Shown one piece after another: positions 1-8,805 of a DNA stretch of 33,133 bases. The stretch spans positions 1-33,133 of the forward strand of contig JAAYPY010000164.1 of the NCBI GenBank assembly GCA_012519555.1, given 5' to 3'. How positions within the stretch are numbered: position 1 is the stretch's first letter; the number at the start of each line of letters is the position of its first letter. The DNA comes from Tissierellia bacterium (GTDB lineage: Bacteria > Bacillota > Clostridia > Tissierellales > Sedimentibacteraceae). Made by a program: the position numbers and the translations under genes. The notes below the pieces were generated by a model. That model was not told the origin of the DNA. It saw only the letters and a list, made by a program, of their open reading frames with translations, and made no database searches.

Positions 1-22
1 ATAAACCGTATGGTAAATACAT
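1..22 (-). CDS. 5' end of an unidentified gene running off the window
   Basis: An ATG at 22-20 on the minus strand opens a frame reading MYLPYGL before the window ends. It is preceded by a good ribosome site (AAGGAG, complement of 31-36, 8 nt spacing) and a consensus promoter just upstream, so a real gene start is likely. Seven residues are too few to identify a product. Confidence 0.5.
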
Positions 23-42
23 TTACATCACTCCTTATCTTT

Positions 43-72
43 ATTATACCATAAAAATATACTCTTAATCAA
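43..72 (-). promoter_or_regulatory. SigA-type promoter for the gene at the window edge
   Basis: On the minus strand TTGATT (67-72) is separated by 18 nt from TATAAT (43-48). The -10 is preceded by TG plus one base, an extended -10. It lies between the end of the 79-603 gene and the ATG at 22 and points at that ATG. Confidence 0.6.
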
Positions 73-78
73 AATGTA

Positions 79-603
79 TTATTCAGACAAATCTTCCGCA
101 TTCCTTGTGTCCCACCTGATGAAGCTGTCAGCGGATGTTATTAAGCTGTCTTTGACGGTTACAAAAACGACATGATTTTTAACAGAATTACCTTCTTTCA
201 GCTCAAAATGAATTCTTATTCTAGTTGCATCTCCTTCATACTCCATGGAGCTGTAAATATCATTTACCGTATAGGTAATATTACTGCTCTTTAAAGGAAG
301 TTGACCTTTTAACAAATCAAATTCCAACTTCATATCTTCGTTTAATTTATCATATAAAACTGCTTTAACATCATTGTATCTTTCTTCGCTGCTAATAGTA
401 TAAATATCTAGGTAACCTTTTGCAGTATCTATTACTGAGTTTAACTCTGTTAAGCTCTTGTTATAATTGTTAAGTATTGCTGTACGTTTTGTATTATAAT
501 CATCTATATAAGAAGATGCTTTTTTATTAATATAATAAACTGAAAGTGTAGAAATGCTTGCAATTGCAACAAATATCAACAATAACTTATATATTTTCTT
601 CAT
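79..603 (-). CDS. membrane-anchored protein of unknown function
   Basis: I do not recognise this family. The ATG at 603 is chosen because AAGGAG stands 7 nt before it; the open frame continues to 648, but that stretch has no ribosome site and lies inside the preceding gene. The 174-residue product starts MKKIYKLLLIF with one hydrophobic segment (about residues 5-24), which is either a signal anchor or an uncleaved signal peptide. A helical, charged region (about 28-75) follows and then a mixed alpha/beta part, so most of the protein is probably outside the membrane. It overlaps the upstream lipoprotein gene by 17 nt and is probably the last gene of a three-gene operon with 587-1141 and 1162-2025. 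The product is inferred to be an envelope protein; no enzymatic motif is visible. Confidence 0.7.
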   Translation of the reverse strand: MKKIYKLLLIFVAIASISTLSVYYINKKASSYIDDYNTKRTAILNNYNKSLTELNSVIDTAKGYLDIYTISSEERYNDVKAVLYDKLNEDMKLEFDLLKGQLPLKSSNITYTVNDIYSSMEYEGDATRIRIHFELKEGNSVKNHVVFVTVKDSLITSADSFIRWDTRNAEDLSE

Positions 604-1141
604 TTGAAAGCTCCTTAATAGTATAAACATTAGTATCAATACATGCATTATTCCATTTTAATGAAAAAACTCTATATGAACCGTCCCTTAGTTTGTAAGA
701 GAATGTTTGATCCAATATATCTGAATTCATAAAGTAATCAACCTTTAAAGAGCTTAGTATATCGTCCGGTTCATACTCTTTACTGACAGCATCTTCAATA
801 TCAGCTAACAAATGAGTTTTATAAACCAAAATATTATAATAGAATAATGAGGCTTCATCCAAGCCTATATCACATTTTAATGATTTTGTGTCTTTTAAAA
901 ACCTCAATATTTCTTCTTCTGCTGATTTAGCAGAATTTATACTGGCATTGGCTATTCTAAAATAACTTGTCGATTCATAGTTGTTATTTATCATATCTTC
1001 TTTCAATTCAGACAATTGAGCATCATATTGAGCTTTATTAAAATAAAATTCGGCATTTCCCTTAAAACTTTCCAGACTGCTCTTACTGCAGCCGGATAAT
1101 ACAATTAATAGTATAAAAATTATGCATATTTTCTTTTTCAC
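587..1141 (-). CDS. putative lipoprotein of unknown function
   Basis: 184 residues beginning MKKKICIIFILLIVLSGC. This is a lipoprotein signal peptide with lipobox LSGC, and Cys18 is the predicted acylated residue, so the mature protein should be tethered to the outer face of the cell membrane. The start is GTG at 1141, 6 nt after AGGAG; the nearby ATG opens a frame that stops at once. The mature part is mostly helical and charged, with no motif I recognise. It lies 20 nt downstream of the transglutaminase-like gene and overlaps the next gene by 17 nt, so the three are probably co-transcribed and may act together at the cell surface. Confidence 0.7.
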   Translation of the reverse strand: MKKKICIIFILLIVLSGCSKSSLESFKGNAEFYFNKAQYDAQLSELKEDMINNNYESTSYFRIANASINSAKSAEEEILRFLKDTKSLKCDIGLDEASLFYYNILVYKTHLLADIEDAVSKEYEPDDILSSLKVDYFMNSDILDQTFSYKLRDGSYRVFSLKWNNACIDTNVYTIKELSNEENI

Positions 1142-1161
1142 ATTTCACTCCTGATAATTTC

Positions 1162-2025
1162 TTAGTAATCTTCCCACCAAACTATACCTTGCCTTCCATG
1201 AGCTTGCATTAAGGACTCTCTGTCAATATCAAAATAATCATAATCTATATTCATATTCCTTGGGTCCCCCCAAGTAGGGTCAATATATACAGTCTTACCG
1301 TCCAAGACAGCTCTTGTCCAAATATGACCTGCATCTTCAGAGTAGCCGACAATTCCTATAACATCTTTTATTCCGACCATTCTCAACAACAGATTATATG
1401 CTGAAACATAACCTTCACAAACCGCTATCTTGTCAACCATTGCACCATATCCTGTTTGCCTGTCTTTCATTACAAAGTCATAATCATAGGTGGTATTGAA
1501 AACTACCCATTCAAATAGTATTTTTGCCTTATCGTAATCATTCATTTCTAAATCAATTACCTTATGGTCTATTAAATCATCCACTGTTTCCTTGGCTGTT
1601 TCAAAAAAAATTCTTTTTTTATCTTGAAGATCCTTAGATTCAAATTCAAGAGAATTAATTGAAACATTAAGTGCCGGTCTTCCATATGCCTTTTCTCTTG
1701 TGCAATAAAAATATGTATGAGATGCAAAGAATTCAGGATATTTGTTTCGGAGCAGGTCAAAAGCTTTGTTAGCATTGTATATTGCGTCGCCGGGAATTAC
1801 AGCCCTGTCCATATATGGGATCAGCATTGTATATGTATCCGAAACATCCATATACAATAAAATTTTCTCAAAGTCCTCAACCGTTTGAGGGTTTTGAACA
1901 ACAAGAATTTCCGAAGCATTGACATAATCAAGGTAATTAACTTCTTCGGCATATGCTCTTGAACCCTTTATAAAAATAAATAAAAAAACAAAAAAAACAA
2001 AAACTCTGGTCTTATTTTTTCTCAC
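1162..2025 (-). CDS. secreted transglutaminase-like domain protein
   Basis: The product has a C-terminal transglutaminase-like (cysteine protease fold) core. The likely catalytic triad is visible: Cys in KIAVCEGYV (residue 203 from the chosen start), His in GHIWTRA (234) and Asp in VYIDPTWGDP (249). The GTG start at 2025 is preferred because GGAGG lies 10 nt upstream and translation from it gives a clean signal peptide: RKNKTR, a phenylalanine-rich core, then a possible cleavage after AYA. An open frame also continues to a TTG at 2112 with a weaker AAGGA site and would add 29 residues. Members of this superfamily include proteases and surface or cell-wall processing proteins; the substrate here is unknown. 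It heads a probable operon with two unidentified envelope proteins (587-1141 and 79-603), which suggests a cell-surface role. Confidence 0.8.
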   Translation of the reverse strand: MRKNKTRVFVFFVFLFIFIKGSRAYAEEVNYLDYVNASEILVVQNPQTVEDFEKILLYMDVSDTYTMLIPYMDRAVIPGDAIYNANKAFDLLRNKYPEFFASHTYFYCTREKAYGRPALNVSINSLEFESKDLQDKKRIFFETAKETVDDLIDHKVIDLEMNDYDKAKILFEWVVFNTTYDYDFVMKDRQTGYGAMVDKIAVCEGYVSAYNLLLRMVGIKDVIGIVGYSEDAGHIWTRAVLDGKTVYIDPTWGDPRNMNIDYDYFDIDRESLMQAHGRQGIVWWEDY

Positions 2026-2120
2026 TTTGCTCTGTCCTCCAAAATATAATGCTTTCCCTGCATAAAAAAATTGCAATAATTGCATTATACAACACAATAT
2101 TACAATTTTCAAATATTCCT

Positions 2121-2861
2121 TTATTCTTCCTCTTCTTCTGGCATATCCCAGTTGTGGTAAACCTCTTGGACGTCATCATTTTCATCTAAGGCATCAATTA
2201 GCTTTTCAAGGTTTTTTATTGCTTCTTCGTCTTCCACTTTAATATAGGTTTGGGGTAGGTACATTATATCCCCTTTGATATTTTCGTAACCTGCTTCCTT
2301 TAAACCATTTAAAACTTGAATGAAATCTTCTGGTGCAGTTGTTATTTCGTAGCTGTCTTCTTCAACCTCGAAGTCATCGGCTCCGGCATCAAGTGCAGCC
2401 ATCATGAGTTCATCTTCATCGATACCGCCTGATTCAATGGAAATTACACCTTTTCTATCAAATAAATAACCTACGCAGCCTGTTGTTCCCAAGTTTCCGT
2501 TGTATTTTGAAAAGTAATGTCTCACATCTGCAGCAGTTCTGTTTTTATTGTCTGTTAAGCACTGAACCATAAATGCTGTCCCGCTCGGTCCGTATCCTTC
2601 ATAAGTAATTGCTTCAAAGTTTTCACCGCTAGCTGCTGCAAGACCGGCTTTTATTGCTCTGTCTATATTGTCATTGGGCATATTTTGTGCCTTTGCTTTT
2701 TCGATGGCAGTTGCCAATGAGGAGTTGTAGTCCGGGTCTGCTCCGCCTTCTCTCACTGCAACAGTTATCGCTCGTGCCAACTTGGTAAATATCTTACCTC
2801 TTAATGCATCTTGTTTTCCTTTACGATTTTTAATATTATTCCATTTTGAATGTCCGGCCAT
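2121..2861 (-). CDS. yebC: YebC/PmpR family protein
   Basis: 246 residues with the family's N-terminal signature MAGHSKWNNIKNRKGKQD, followed by the three-domain YebC/TACO1 body and an acidic tail (MPEEEEE). The length matches the family (about 240-250). The family was long annotated as a DNA-binding transcriptional regulator; more recent work on homologues, including mitochondrial TACO1, assigns a role in translation at proline-rich stalling sequences. The sequence alone does not decide between these. ATG at 2861 follows GTAAGGAGG with ideal spacing. A promoter with TTGATA and TAAAAT lies directly upstream, so it is transcribed separately from the YigZ gene. The transglutaminase-like gene begins about 95 nt downstream. 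Confidence 0.95.
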   Translation of the reverse strand: MAGHSKWNNIKNRKGKQDALRGKIFTKLARAITVAVREGGADPDYNSSLATAIEKAKAQNMPNDNIDRAIKAGLAAASGENFEAITYEGYGPSGTAFMVQCLTDNKNRTAADVRHYFSKYNGNLGTTGCVGYLFDRKGVISIESGGIDEDELMMAALDAGADDFEVEEDSYEITTAPEDFIQVLNGLKEAGYENIKGDIMYLPQTYIKVEDEEAIKNLEKLIDALDENDDVQEVYHNWDMPEEEEE

Positions 2862-2897
2862 ATTTTCCTCCTTACTTCACTCATCCTGTGACCTGAT

Positions 2898-2926
2898 ATT
2901 TTATCATATTATTTTATTAGTATCAA
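2898..2926 (-). promoter_or_regulatory. SigA-type promoter of yebC
   Basis: On the minus strand TTGATA (2921-2926) and TAAAAT (2898-2903) are separated by 17 nt, with TG one base before the -10. It overlaps the stop codon of the upstream YigZ-family gene. Confidence 0.6.
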
Positions 2927-3570
2927 TACCCGACTAATTTTCCGTTTCTTGTGGAATAGAATGCTGCCTGTCCAAGGGATATTTGAGCTTTACCGCTTGA
3001 AATTTCTCCTACCAAAGCGCTGATATTGTCCAAATTTTCCTTTTCAACTATCAGTTTAACTATTACTTGTTCCTCATATACCTTATCTTTAACTATATAA
3101 TTATTTTTTAAAAGCTCGTTCTCCATTTTCCCTAATAAGGTGTAGTCTATCTTAAATGATACATCATAAAACATAGCCTTGTCTACTATTATTCCGCTTT
3201 CCAAAGCAATTTTTGAACCCTTGGTATAAGCTCTCACCAACCCTCCGGCTCCTAACAGAACACCACCGAAATACCTGGTTACCACAACTGCGACATTTTT
3301 TATATTCTCCTGCATTATAACATTTAAAACCGGCATGCCTGCTGTTCCCGAAGGCTCCCCGTCATCTGAAAATCTTTGTATGTTTGAATTTTCACCGATT
3401 ACATAAGCATATACATTGTGAGTTGCGTCCTTGAATTCCTTCTTTATTTTATCGATAAATTCCAATGCCTCTTCTTCTCTTTCAACAGGACATGCAGTAC
3501 CTATGAATCTTGACTTATTAATAATTATTTCATCTCTTCCGATTTTGTGGATAGATTTATAATTACTCAT
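2923..3570 (-). CDS. YigZ/IMPACT family protein
   Basis: 215 residues from the ATG at 3570; the frame stays open upstream to 3681, but that part is inside hflX. The IMPACT/UPF0029 N-terminal domain is clear: KSRFIGTACPV, then the conserved DGEPSGTAGMPVLNV and the glycine-rich RYFGGVLLGAGGLVRAY. The C-terminal DUF1949 (EF-G-like) domain follows from about residue 135. IMPACT relatives influence translation through the Gcn2 kinase in eukaryotes; the bacterial biochemical role is unsettled. The start overlaps the hflX stop by 8 nt (ATGAGTAA), and a GGGAGA ribosome site lies inside the hflX end, so translation is probably coupled. Pairing with the ribosome-associated GTPase HflX fits a translation-related role. 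Confidence 0.9.
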   Translation of the reverse strand: MSNYKSIHKIGRDEIIINKSRFIGTACPVEREEEALEFIDKIKKEFKDATHNVYAYVIGENSNIQRFSDDGEPSGTAGMPVLNVIMQENIKNVAVVVTRYFGGVLLGAGGLVRAYTKGSKIALESGIIVDKAMFYDVSFKIDYTLLGKMENELLKNNYIVKDKVYEEQVIVKLIVEKENLDNISALVGEISSGKAQISLGQAAFYSTRNGKLVGY

Positions 3571-4825
3571 CAGTTTCTCCCATGTAACATTTATATTCTT
3601 CCTTTTCACTTTCATACAACAAAACACTGAATGAAACCCCGTGGCCATCAAATTTAACATTATCGGTTCTTCTGTTTTCATAAAGCCAATAATAAGTTTT
3701 TAACTGATCATTGGGAATTTTCAAATTGTAAAAGCTTTTTAAACCGTTAATTTTCCTGTCCACCGCTTCCAGTAAAATGTCGATATTATATTTATTTTTT
3801 GCTGAAATATAAATAATTCCATTGTTTAAAAGAGATGTTTTTTCATTTAAAACTTTATCTACCTTATTGTATACGGTAAGAACAGGAATTTCTCTGCCGG
3901 TAATTTTTTCGATAAGCTGGCTTGTTGTTTCCTTGTGCACCGTAAGATTTTCATCATTTATGTCAATAAGATGAATAATAAGGTCAGCGTACTTGATTTC
4001 TTCCAAGGTTCCTTTGAAGGCTTCAACAATTTGTGTTGGAAGCTTTTTAATAAATCCTACCGTATCAGAAAAAACAGCACTTCTTCCCCCGGGCAGCCTG
4101 ACCTTTCTATGCTCTGTATCAAGAGTTGCAAAAAGCATATCATGGGCGAAAACCTTTTTGTTTTCTCCTTCATCCTTGTATTTAATGTCCATCAATGCAT
4201 TTAATAATGTTGATTTGCCTGCATTGGTATATCCTACAATTGATACTATGGGGACTTGGTCCTTCATTCTTTTCTTTCTTTTGGTCTCTCTTACCTTTTC
4301 CAATTCTTCCAATTGGTTTTGAATGTCGGTAATTTTTTCTTTTATCCTTCTTCTGTCGATTTCTAACTTTTGCTCTCCGGGTCCTCTTGTGCCAATTCCT
4401 CCGCCTAATCGTGACAGGTTTTTATTTATTCCTATTAGTCTTGGCAGACTGTATTTTAACTGTGCTAGCTCCACTTGAAGCTGACCTTCCTTAGTTAAGG
4501 CTCTTTTCGCAAATATGTCAAGAATAAGGTTGGTCCTGTCAATAACCTTTGCTTCCACAATTTCCTCTATATTTCGTATTTGTGAGCCGCTTAACTCATC
4601 ATTAAAAATTATTGTATCTATATCTAATTCTTTTACGTAATTTGCTATTTCTTCAATTTTACCCTGCCCTGCATAATACTTAATATCGATGCTTTGTTTA
4701 TTCTGAATAATGCTTGATACTACTTCACCGCCTGCAGTTTCAGCCAATAAGCCAAGTTCCTCCAAATCATTTTCTTCTTGACCGGGCAGCTGGACTGCAA
4801 CCAATAAACATCTTTCTTTTTCCAT
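3563..4825 (-). CDS. hflX: GTPase HflX
   Basis: 420 residues, the normal length. The N-terminal HflX domain has ELSGSQIRNIEE and the conserved LSRLGGGIGTRGPGEQ linker (about 138-151). The GTPase domain follows: G1 GYTNAGKST (198-206), the FATLDTE region, G3 DTVGF (254-258) and G4 NKVD (320-323). HflX binds the 50S subunit and splits stalled or hibernating 70S ribosomes, notably during heat stress. The ATG at 4825 has GGAGG at ideal spacing. It is the first gene of a probable two-gene operon with the YigZ-family gene, driven by a promoter near 4905-4933 and divergent from the penicillin-binding protein gene. Confidence 0.97.
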   Translation of the reverse strand: MEKERCLLVAVQLPGQEENDLEELGLLAETAGGEVVSSIIQNKQSIDIKYYAGQGKIEEIANYVKELDIDTIIFNDELSGSQIRNIEEIVEAKVIDRTNLILDIFAKRALTKEGQLQVELAQLKYSLPRLIGINKNLSRLGGGIGTRGPGEQKLEIDRRRIKEKITDIQNQLEELEKVRETKRKKRMKDQVPIVSIVGYTNAGKSTLLNALMDIKYKDEGENKKVFAHDMLFATLDTEHRKVRLPGGRSAVFSDTVGFIKKLPTQIVEAFKGTLEEIKYADLIIHLIDINDENLTVHKETTSQLIEKITGREIPVLTVYNKVDKVLNEKTSLLNNGIIYISAKNKYNIDILLEAVDRKINGLKSFYNLKIPNDQLKTYYWLYENRRTDNVKFDGHGVSFSVLLYESEKEEYKCYMGETDE

Positions 4826-4904
4826 TAAACCTCCATACTTGTATAGAACCTTTTGTTATGACCTAGGTTAACAATTCTTGTATATGTTACCCGCCTATAT
4901 ATAC

Positions 4905-4933
4905 AATATAACATTGCAGCTATATTTTTTCAA
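4905..4933 (-). promoter_or_regulatory. probable SigA-type promoter of hflX
   Basis: On the minus strand TTGAAA (4928-4933), 17 nt, then TATATT (4905-4910), with TG one base before the -10. It implies a leader of about 75 nt before the hflX ATG. Confidence 0.55.
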
Positions 4934-5066
4934 TTACTCTTTACCAACAATATCAATTGTCAAAGAAAAAACTAAATCTTAAGATTTTATAAATTTTCCT
5001 CCGGGACTTTTTAATTTATTGATTTCACGCCTTTTCTATTATATAATTATTAGGATAATAAAATCT

Positions 5067-5097
5067 TTGACAATATTTATTGCAATTGTGGTATACT
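5067..5097 (+). promoter_or_regulatory. SigA-type promoter of the penicillin-binding protein gene
   Basis: TTGACA (5067-5072) and TATACT (5092-5097) are separated by 19 nt; the spacer is long, but the -10 is extended (TGGTATACT). GGAGGT at 5113-5118 precedes the ATG at 5124. The rest of 4826-5123 is AT-rich divergent promoter DNA with nothing else I recognise. Confidence 0.6.
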
Positions 5098-5123
5098 AAC
5101 TAATGCAAATGCGGAGGTAGTTT

Positions 5124-8100
5124 ATGTCCAAAGAAAAAAAGAATCTTGAAATAAATGAAAATAATACGGAATTGAAAAAAAAAGAAGATAAGCAAAAAAG
5201 AATAGCAAAAAAGAAAAGAAAAGTCATTATAAGAATTAGTCTTCTTGTCATTCTTGTGGCAGCAATCATTGCAGGCGGAGCTATTTTTGGAATGGTTATG
5301 GGAATAATAAAGAATGCTCCAAAAATAGATGCTACAAATGTTCTAAATACTCTTACGGAAAGTTCAGTCATCGTTGATGAAAACGGAAATGTTATAGAAC
5401 AAATTCATGACCCCAATGAAAACAGAGAAATAGTTCCCTTAAGTCAAATACCTGAATATTTGCAAAATGCTTTTATCGCCATAGAGGATCATCGTTTTAA
5501 AGACCATTTCGGTATTGACCTAAGACGTATTGCAGGGGCCCTTTTGAATAATTTCAGAGTCGGTGACGCTAAGGCACAGGGAGCAAGCACCATTACACAG
5601 CAGTTGGTTAAAAATCTATATTTGACCAATGAAAAATCCTGGGAACGTAAAATAAAGGAAATCTATTTGGCAATCCAGGTGGAAAGAGTTCTTTCAAAAG
5701 AACAAATTCTTGAAAATTATCTTAACACCATACCCCTTGGGCAAAGTGCCTATGGAGTACAAACGGCAGCTTTTACATATTTTTCAAAGGATGTAAGCGA
5801 ACTTACCTTGGCAGAAAGCTCATTTTTAGCGGGAGCCGCAAAAGGACCGTCATATGCTCTTTATAGCAGATACAATCTGGACAGCATTAATGATGTTCCC
5901 GAAGAAGATATAGTAGGGTACGTATTTATCGGCTCCATCCAATATGCATGTGTCTACAATCAAAATGCAGTTGACAGGCAGCATGATGTGTTAAACAGAA
6001 TGCTTGAATTGGAATATATTAATCAAGAAGAATATGATGCGGCTATGGCAGAAGATATGCGCCTTGCATTAGTACCAGGGCAGAAAAAAATAGAAGGTAT
6101 TTCATCGACACCCATGGATTATGTTAAAGAAAAAGTTATCGAAGATTTAATGGATTCTCAAGACTTAACCTATGAGCAAGCTGAAAGCTATCTCTACAAA
6201 GGTGGTTTGACTATTACATCAACTATAGACGTAAATATTCAAAAGTCTCTTGAGCAGTCCTATGATAATTTTTCAGTATTATATTTGGGTGCCGAGCCTG
6301 CAGGGGATAAACCTATAGCCCAGGACTGGAGATACTTTAGATGGTCGGGAGGGCAGGGAACCGGAATGCTTGATGCAGAATTAAACATCCTTAATGAAAG
6401 CGGCCAGCTCATATTTTTCGCCAAAGAAAATATAATGGATCAAGAAAACGGCATTTACCTAAAGCCTGATGAATACATAATTGATGAAAACGGAAATTTG
6501 ATAATCAGCTCAAAAAAATTCGATATTTATTCTTCAAACATAGATATTGTTGATGCTTATACAATTGATGATAATATGAACTTTGTTTCTCACACCATAG
6601 GAGCTCTCAATGTGGGAAACAATTATGAAATAATCGATAAAAAAGGCACTAAAGGAGAATTTAAAATTCAAAAAAGCTATTTGGATAAAAATCCGGGAAT
6701 GTTTAACATAGGAAGTGATGGTGTGTTAACAATACCGGAAGGTTATTTCTTCTATCAGGAAAAGGGCATCGTACAACCACAATCAGCGGCTGTAATATTG
6801 GATTACAGAACAGGAAAAATCAAAGGAATAATTGGAGGAAGACAGATTGAAGGCAGCAAGACATTCAATCGTGCTACGGATGCAGCAAGACAACCCGGCT
6901 CAACAATTAAACCCTTATCTGTATATTTAGCTGCACTAGATTTAGGATATTCGGCTGCCTACCCCTTAGATGACTTGCCAAAATACAATCAAAAGGGCGA
7001 TAGATGGCCTAAAAACTGGTATGAGCATAGAGAAATTAAATATTGGGGTATACAAACCCTTAGAAAGTCAATTGAGCAATCTATAAACACAAATGCAGTT
7101 ACCATGCTTGAAACAATAGGTCTTGAAGCTGCAATGAACTCATTGGCAAAATTAGGTCTAATAGATTTAGTCAATCCTGACAATGATACCTTTGTATCCC
7201 CTCAGGAGAACCCCTATTACAATGATGTGAATTTGGCATCTCTTGCCTTGGGCGGTTTAACAAAAGGATTTTCTCCATTGGCAATGACAGCTGCATATGG
7301 CACAATTGCCAATGAAGGGATATATATGGAGCCTATAGTATACACTAAGGTAGTTAATAGCAGGGGCGAAACAATATTGGAAAAAGTCCCCGAAACACAT
7401 GTAGCAGTAAGCCCTGAGGTTGCTTCATTAATGAAGGATATTTTAAGAACAACCGTAAATCCGGGGCTTTCATACAGGGCAAGACTTCCTAAAGAATTAG
7501 GAATAGAAGTCGCAGGAAAAACAGGTACTACACAGGCAAACGGTGATTTTTGGTATGTTGGTTTTTCCCCATACTATGTGGGAGGAATTTGGGTTGGAAA
7601 TGATAATGTTCAGATGAAGCTTTCAGGAGACAGTGGCAATAATGCAAGGCTTTGGAGCGCTATTATGACTCCTATTCATCAGGGGCTTGAACCTGCAACC
7701 TTCACGCGAAATCCAAATTTAATACCCGTAAGTGTTTGCTCACAATCAGGAAAGCTTCCGGGTGATTTATGCGCCCATGACCAGAGAGGGAGTCAGGTTA
7801 TTACCGAATATTTCATACCGGGAACTCAGCCTACCGAAACATGTAATGTACATGTAAAGGCTGAAGTATGCACTATCTCTGCTATGCTAAAATCACATAA
7901 CTGTCCGGGAAATGTGGTTGAAGAAAGAGTTTTCGTGGTTAGGGATCCCCTTTATGACCCTTACCAAAAAGAGTCGAATTATGAAGCAATAAAATTGTAT
8001 CATCAAATATTGGAAGACAGTATTATTTTCACCATGGAAGAGCTTAAACAAATATATGCCGGCCAGATGTCAACTGATGAAAACGGTAGAATAACCCATG

Positions 8101-8411
8101 TGTTAGGAATTGAAGTCGAAAACTTGCGTGTTGAAGGTATGTTAACCGAAGACTTCAAATATCAGATACCTACCAGAACCTGTTATCAGCATACCAAATT
8201 AGATTATGACAGGTGGTTGAATGATGAACTTGAGGGCGGCAACGGTGATGAAGTGAATGGAAATAACGGAAACCAAGGCATATTAGATGATATTATAAAT
8301 GAAATAATTGATGAGTTTCAAATTTCCGACGACGAAGAAACTGAAAAACCGATAGATGAAGAAGCTGAAAGGCCAATTGATGAAATATTGGAATCCATTG
8401 AAAATGAGTAA
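5124..8411 (+). CDS. class A penicillin-binding protein (PBP1A type)
   Basis: A bifunctional peptidoglycan glycosyltransferase/transpeptidase of 1095 residues. It has a short lysine-rich cytoplasmic tail, one membrane anchor (about 34-62), and a GT51 domain with catalytic Glu in AIEDHRFKDHFG (Glu121) and the QGASTITQQLVKN motif. After a long linker with an inserted module (about 400-545) comes the transpeptidase domain, with RQPGSTIKP (Ser593, Lys596), SIN (653-655) and KTGT (799-802). All catalytic motifs are intact. The C-terminal region (about 860-1095) contains several Cys residues and ends in an acidic, repetitive tail (IDEEAERPIDE), unlike the short PBPs of some relatives. It polymerises and cross-links cell-wall glycan outside the membrane. 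The gene is monocistronic, with its own promoter upstream and a perfect hairpin at the stop codon. Confidence 0.97.
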   Translation: MSKEKKNLEINENNTELKKKEDKQKRIAKKKRKVIIRISLLVILVAAIIAGGAIFGMVMGIIKNAPKIDATNVLNTLTESSVIVDENGNVIEQIHDPNENREIVPLSQIPEYLQNAFIAIEDHRFKDHFGIDLRRIAGALLNNFRVGDAKAQGASTITQQLVKNLYLTNEKSWERKIKEIYLAIQVERVLSKEQILENYLNTIPLGQSAYGVQTAAFTYFSKDVSELTLAESSFLAGAAKGPSYALYSRYNLDSINDVPEEDIVGYVFIGSIQYACVYNQNAVDRQHDVLNRMLELEYINQEEYDAAMAEDMRLALVPGQKKIEGISSTPMDYVKEKVIEDLMDSQDLTYEQAESYLYKGGLTITSTIDVNIQKSLEQSYDNFSVLYLGAEPAGDKPIAQDWRYFRWSGGQGTGMLDAELNILNESGQLIFFAKENIMDQENGIYLKPDEYIIDENGNLIISSKKFDIYSSNIDIVDAYTIDDNMNFVSHTIGALNVGNNYEIIDKKGTKGEFKIQKSYLDKNPGMFNIGSDGVLTIPEGYFFYQEKGIVQPQSAAVILDYRTGKIKGIIGGRQIEGSKTFNRATDAARQPGSTIKPLSVYLAALDLGYSAAYPLDDLPKYNQKGDRWPKNWYEHREIKYWGIQTLRKSIEQSINTNAVTMLETIGLEAAMNSLAKLGLIDLVNPDNDTFVSPQENPYYNDVNLASLALGGLTKGFSPLAMTAAYGTIANEGIYMEPIVYTKVVNSRGETILEKVPETHVAVSPEVASLMKDILRTTVNPGLSYRARLPKELGIEVAGKTGTTQANGDFWYVGFSPYYVGGIWVGNDNVQMKLSGDSGNNARLWSAIMTPIHQGLEPATFTRNPNLIPVSVCSQSGKLPGDLCAHDQRGSQVITEYFIPGTQPTETCNVHVKAEVCTISAMLKSHNCPGNVVEERVFVVRDPLYDPYQKESNYEAIKLYHQILEDSIIFTMEELKQIYAGQMSTDENGRITHVLGIEVENLRVEGMLTEDFKYQIPTRTCYQHTKLDYDRWLNDELEGGNGDEVNGNNGNQGILDDIINEIIDEFQISDDEETEKPIDEEAERPIDEILESIENE

Positions 8412-8442
8412 GAGTTCAGAATTTTTATTCTGAACTCTTACT
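8407..8442. terminator. perfect 16-bp inverted repeat shared by two convergent genes
   Basis: Arms 8407-8422 and 8427-8442 are exactly complementary, with a 4-nt TTTT loop. It contains the end of the PBP stop codon and the first bases of the spoVAE stop codon, so it sits exactly between convergent transcripts. There is no long T-run on either side, so it may act as a bidirectional transcript-end stabiliser as much as an intrinsic terminator. Confidence 0.65.
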
Positions 8443-8797
8443 ATTTATCTCCATGGGGATTGAATATAACAGCAACAATATAACCAAATATTAATGCAGC
8501 AGCTACTCCGGGAGCCGTTCTAATCACTCCTCCGCTCAAAGCCCCCATAAAACCTTTATTGGCTGCTTCCTCCATTGCCCCCTTGGCTAATGAATTTCCA
8601 AATCCTAAAAGAGGCACAGTTGCGCCGGAATGGCCTATTTCAACCAATTTATCATATAGACCGAAAAATCCTAATATACACCCTGTAACAACCATCATTA
8701 CAAGCAGATAAGCATTGTTTTTCTTAAATGTATCTATAATAATCTGACCAACCAGACAAATTAAACCGCCTACTAAAAAACTCATCACATAATTCAT
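8441..8797 (-). CDS. spoVAE: stage V sporulation protein AE (SpoVAEb type)
   Basis: 118 residues, a small membrane protein with three to four hydrophobic segments and the family motifs FLVGGLICLVGQI near the start and PLLGFGNSLAKGAMEEA in the middle. SpoVA proteins form the forespore inner-membrane channel that takes dipicolinic acid into the developing spore and releases it at germination. ATG at 8797 follows AGGAGG. It lies 8 nt after spoVAD and ends the spoVACDE operon. The weak sequence similarity to SpoVAC is normal for these two related proteins. Confidence 0.93.
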   Translation of the reverse strand: MNYVMSFLVGGLICLVGQIIIDTFKKNNAYLLVMMVVTGCILGFFGLYDKLVEIGHSGATVPLLGFGNSLAKGAMEEAANKGFMGALSGGVIRTAPGVAAALIFGYIVAVIFNPHGDK

Positions 8798-8805
8798 AAT
8801 GCCTC

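Noticed and set aside
3935..4322. Two plus-strand frames of 89 and 109 codons inside hflX
   Set aside because: They are antisense to the conserved HflX GTPase domain and have no ribosome sites; they reflect hflX codon bias.
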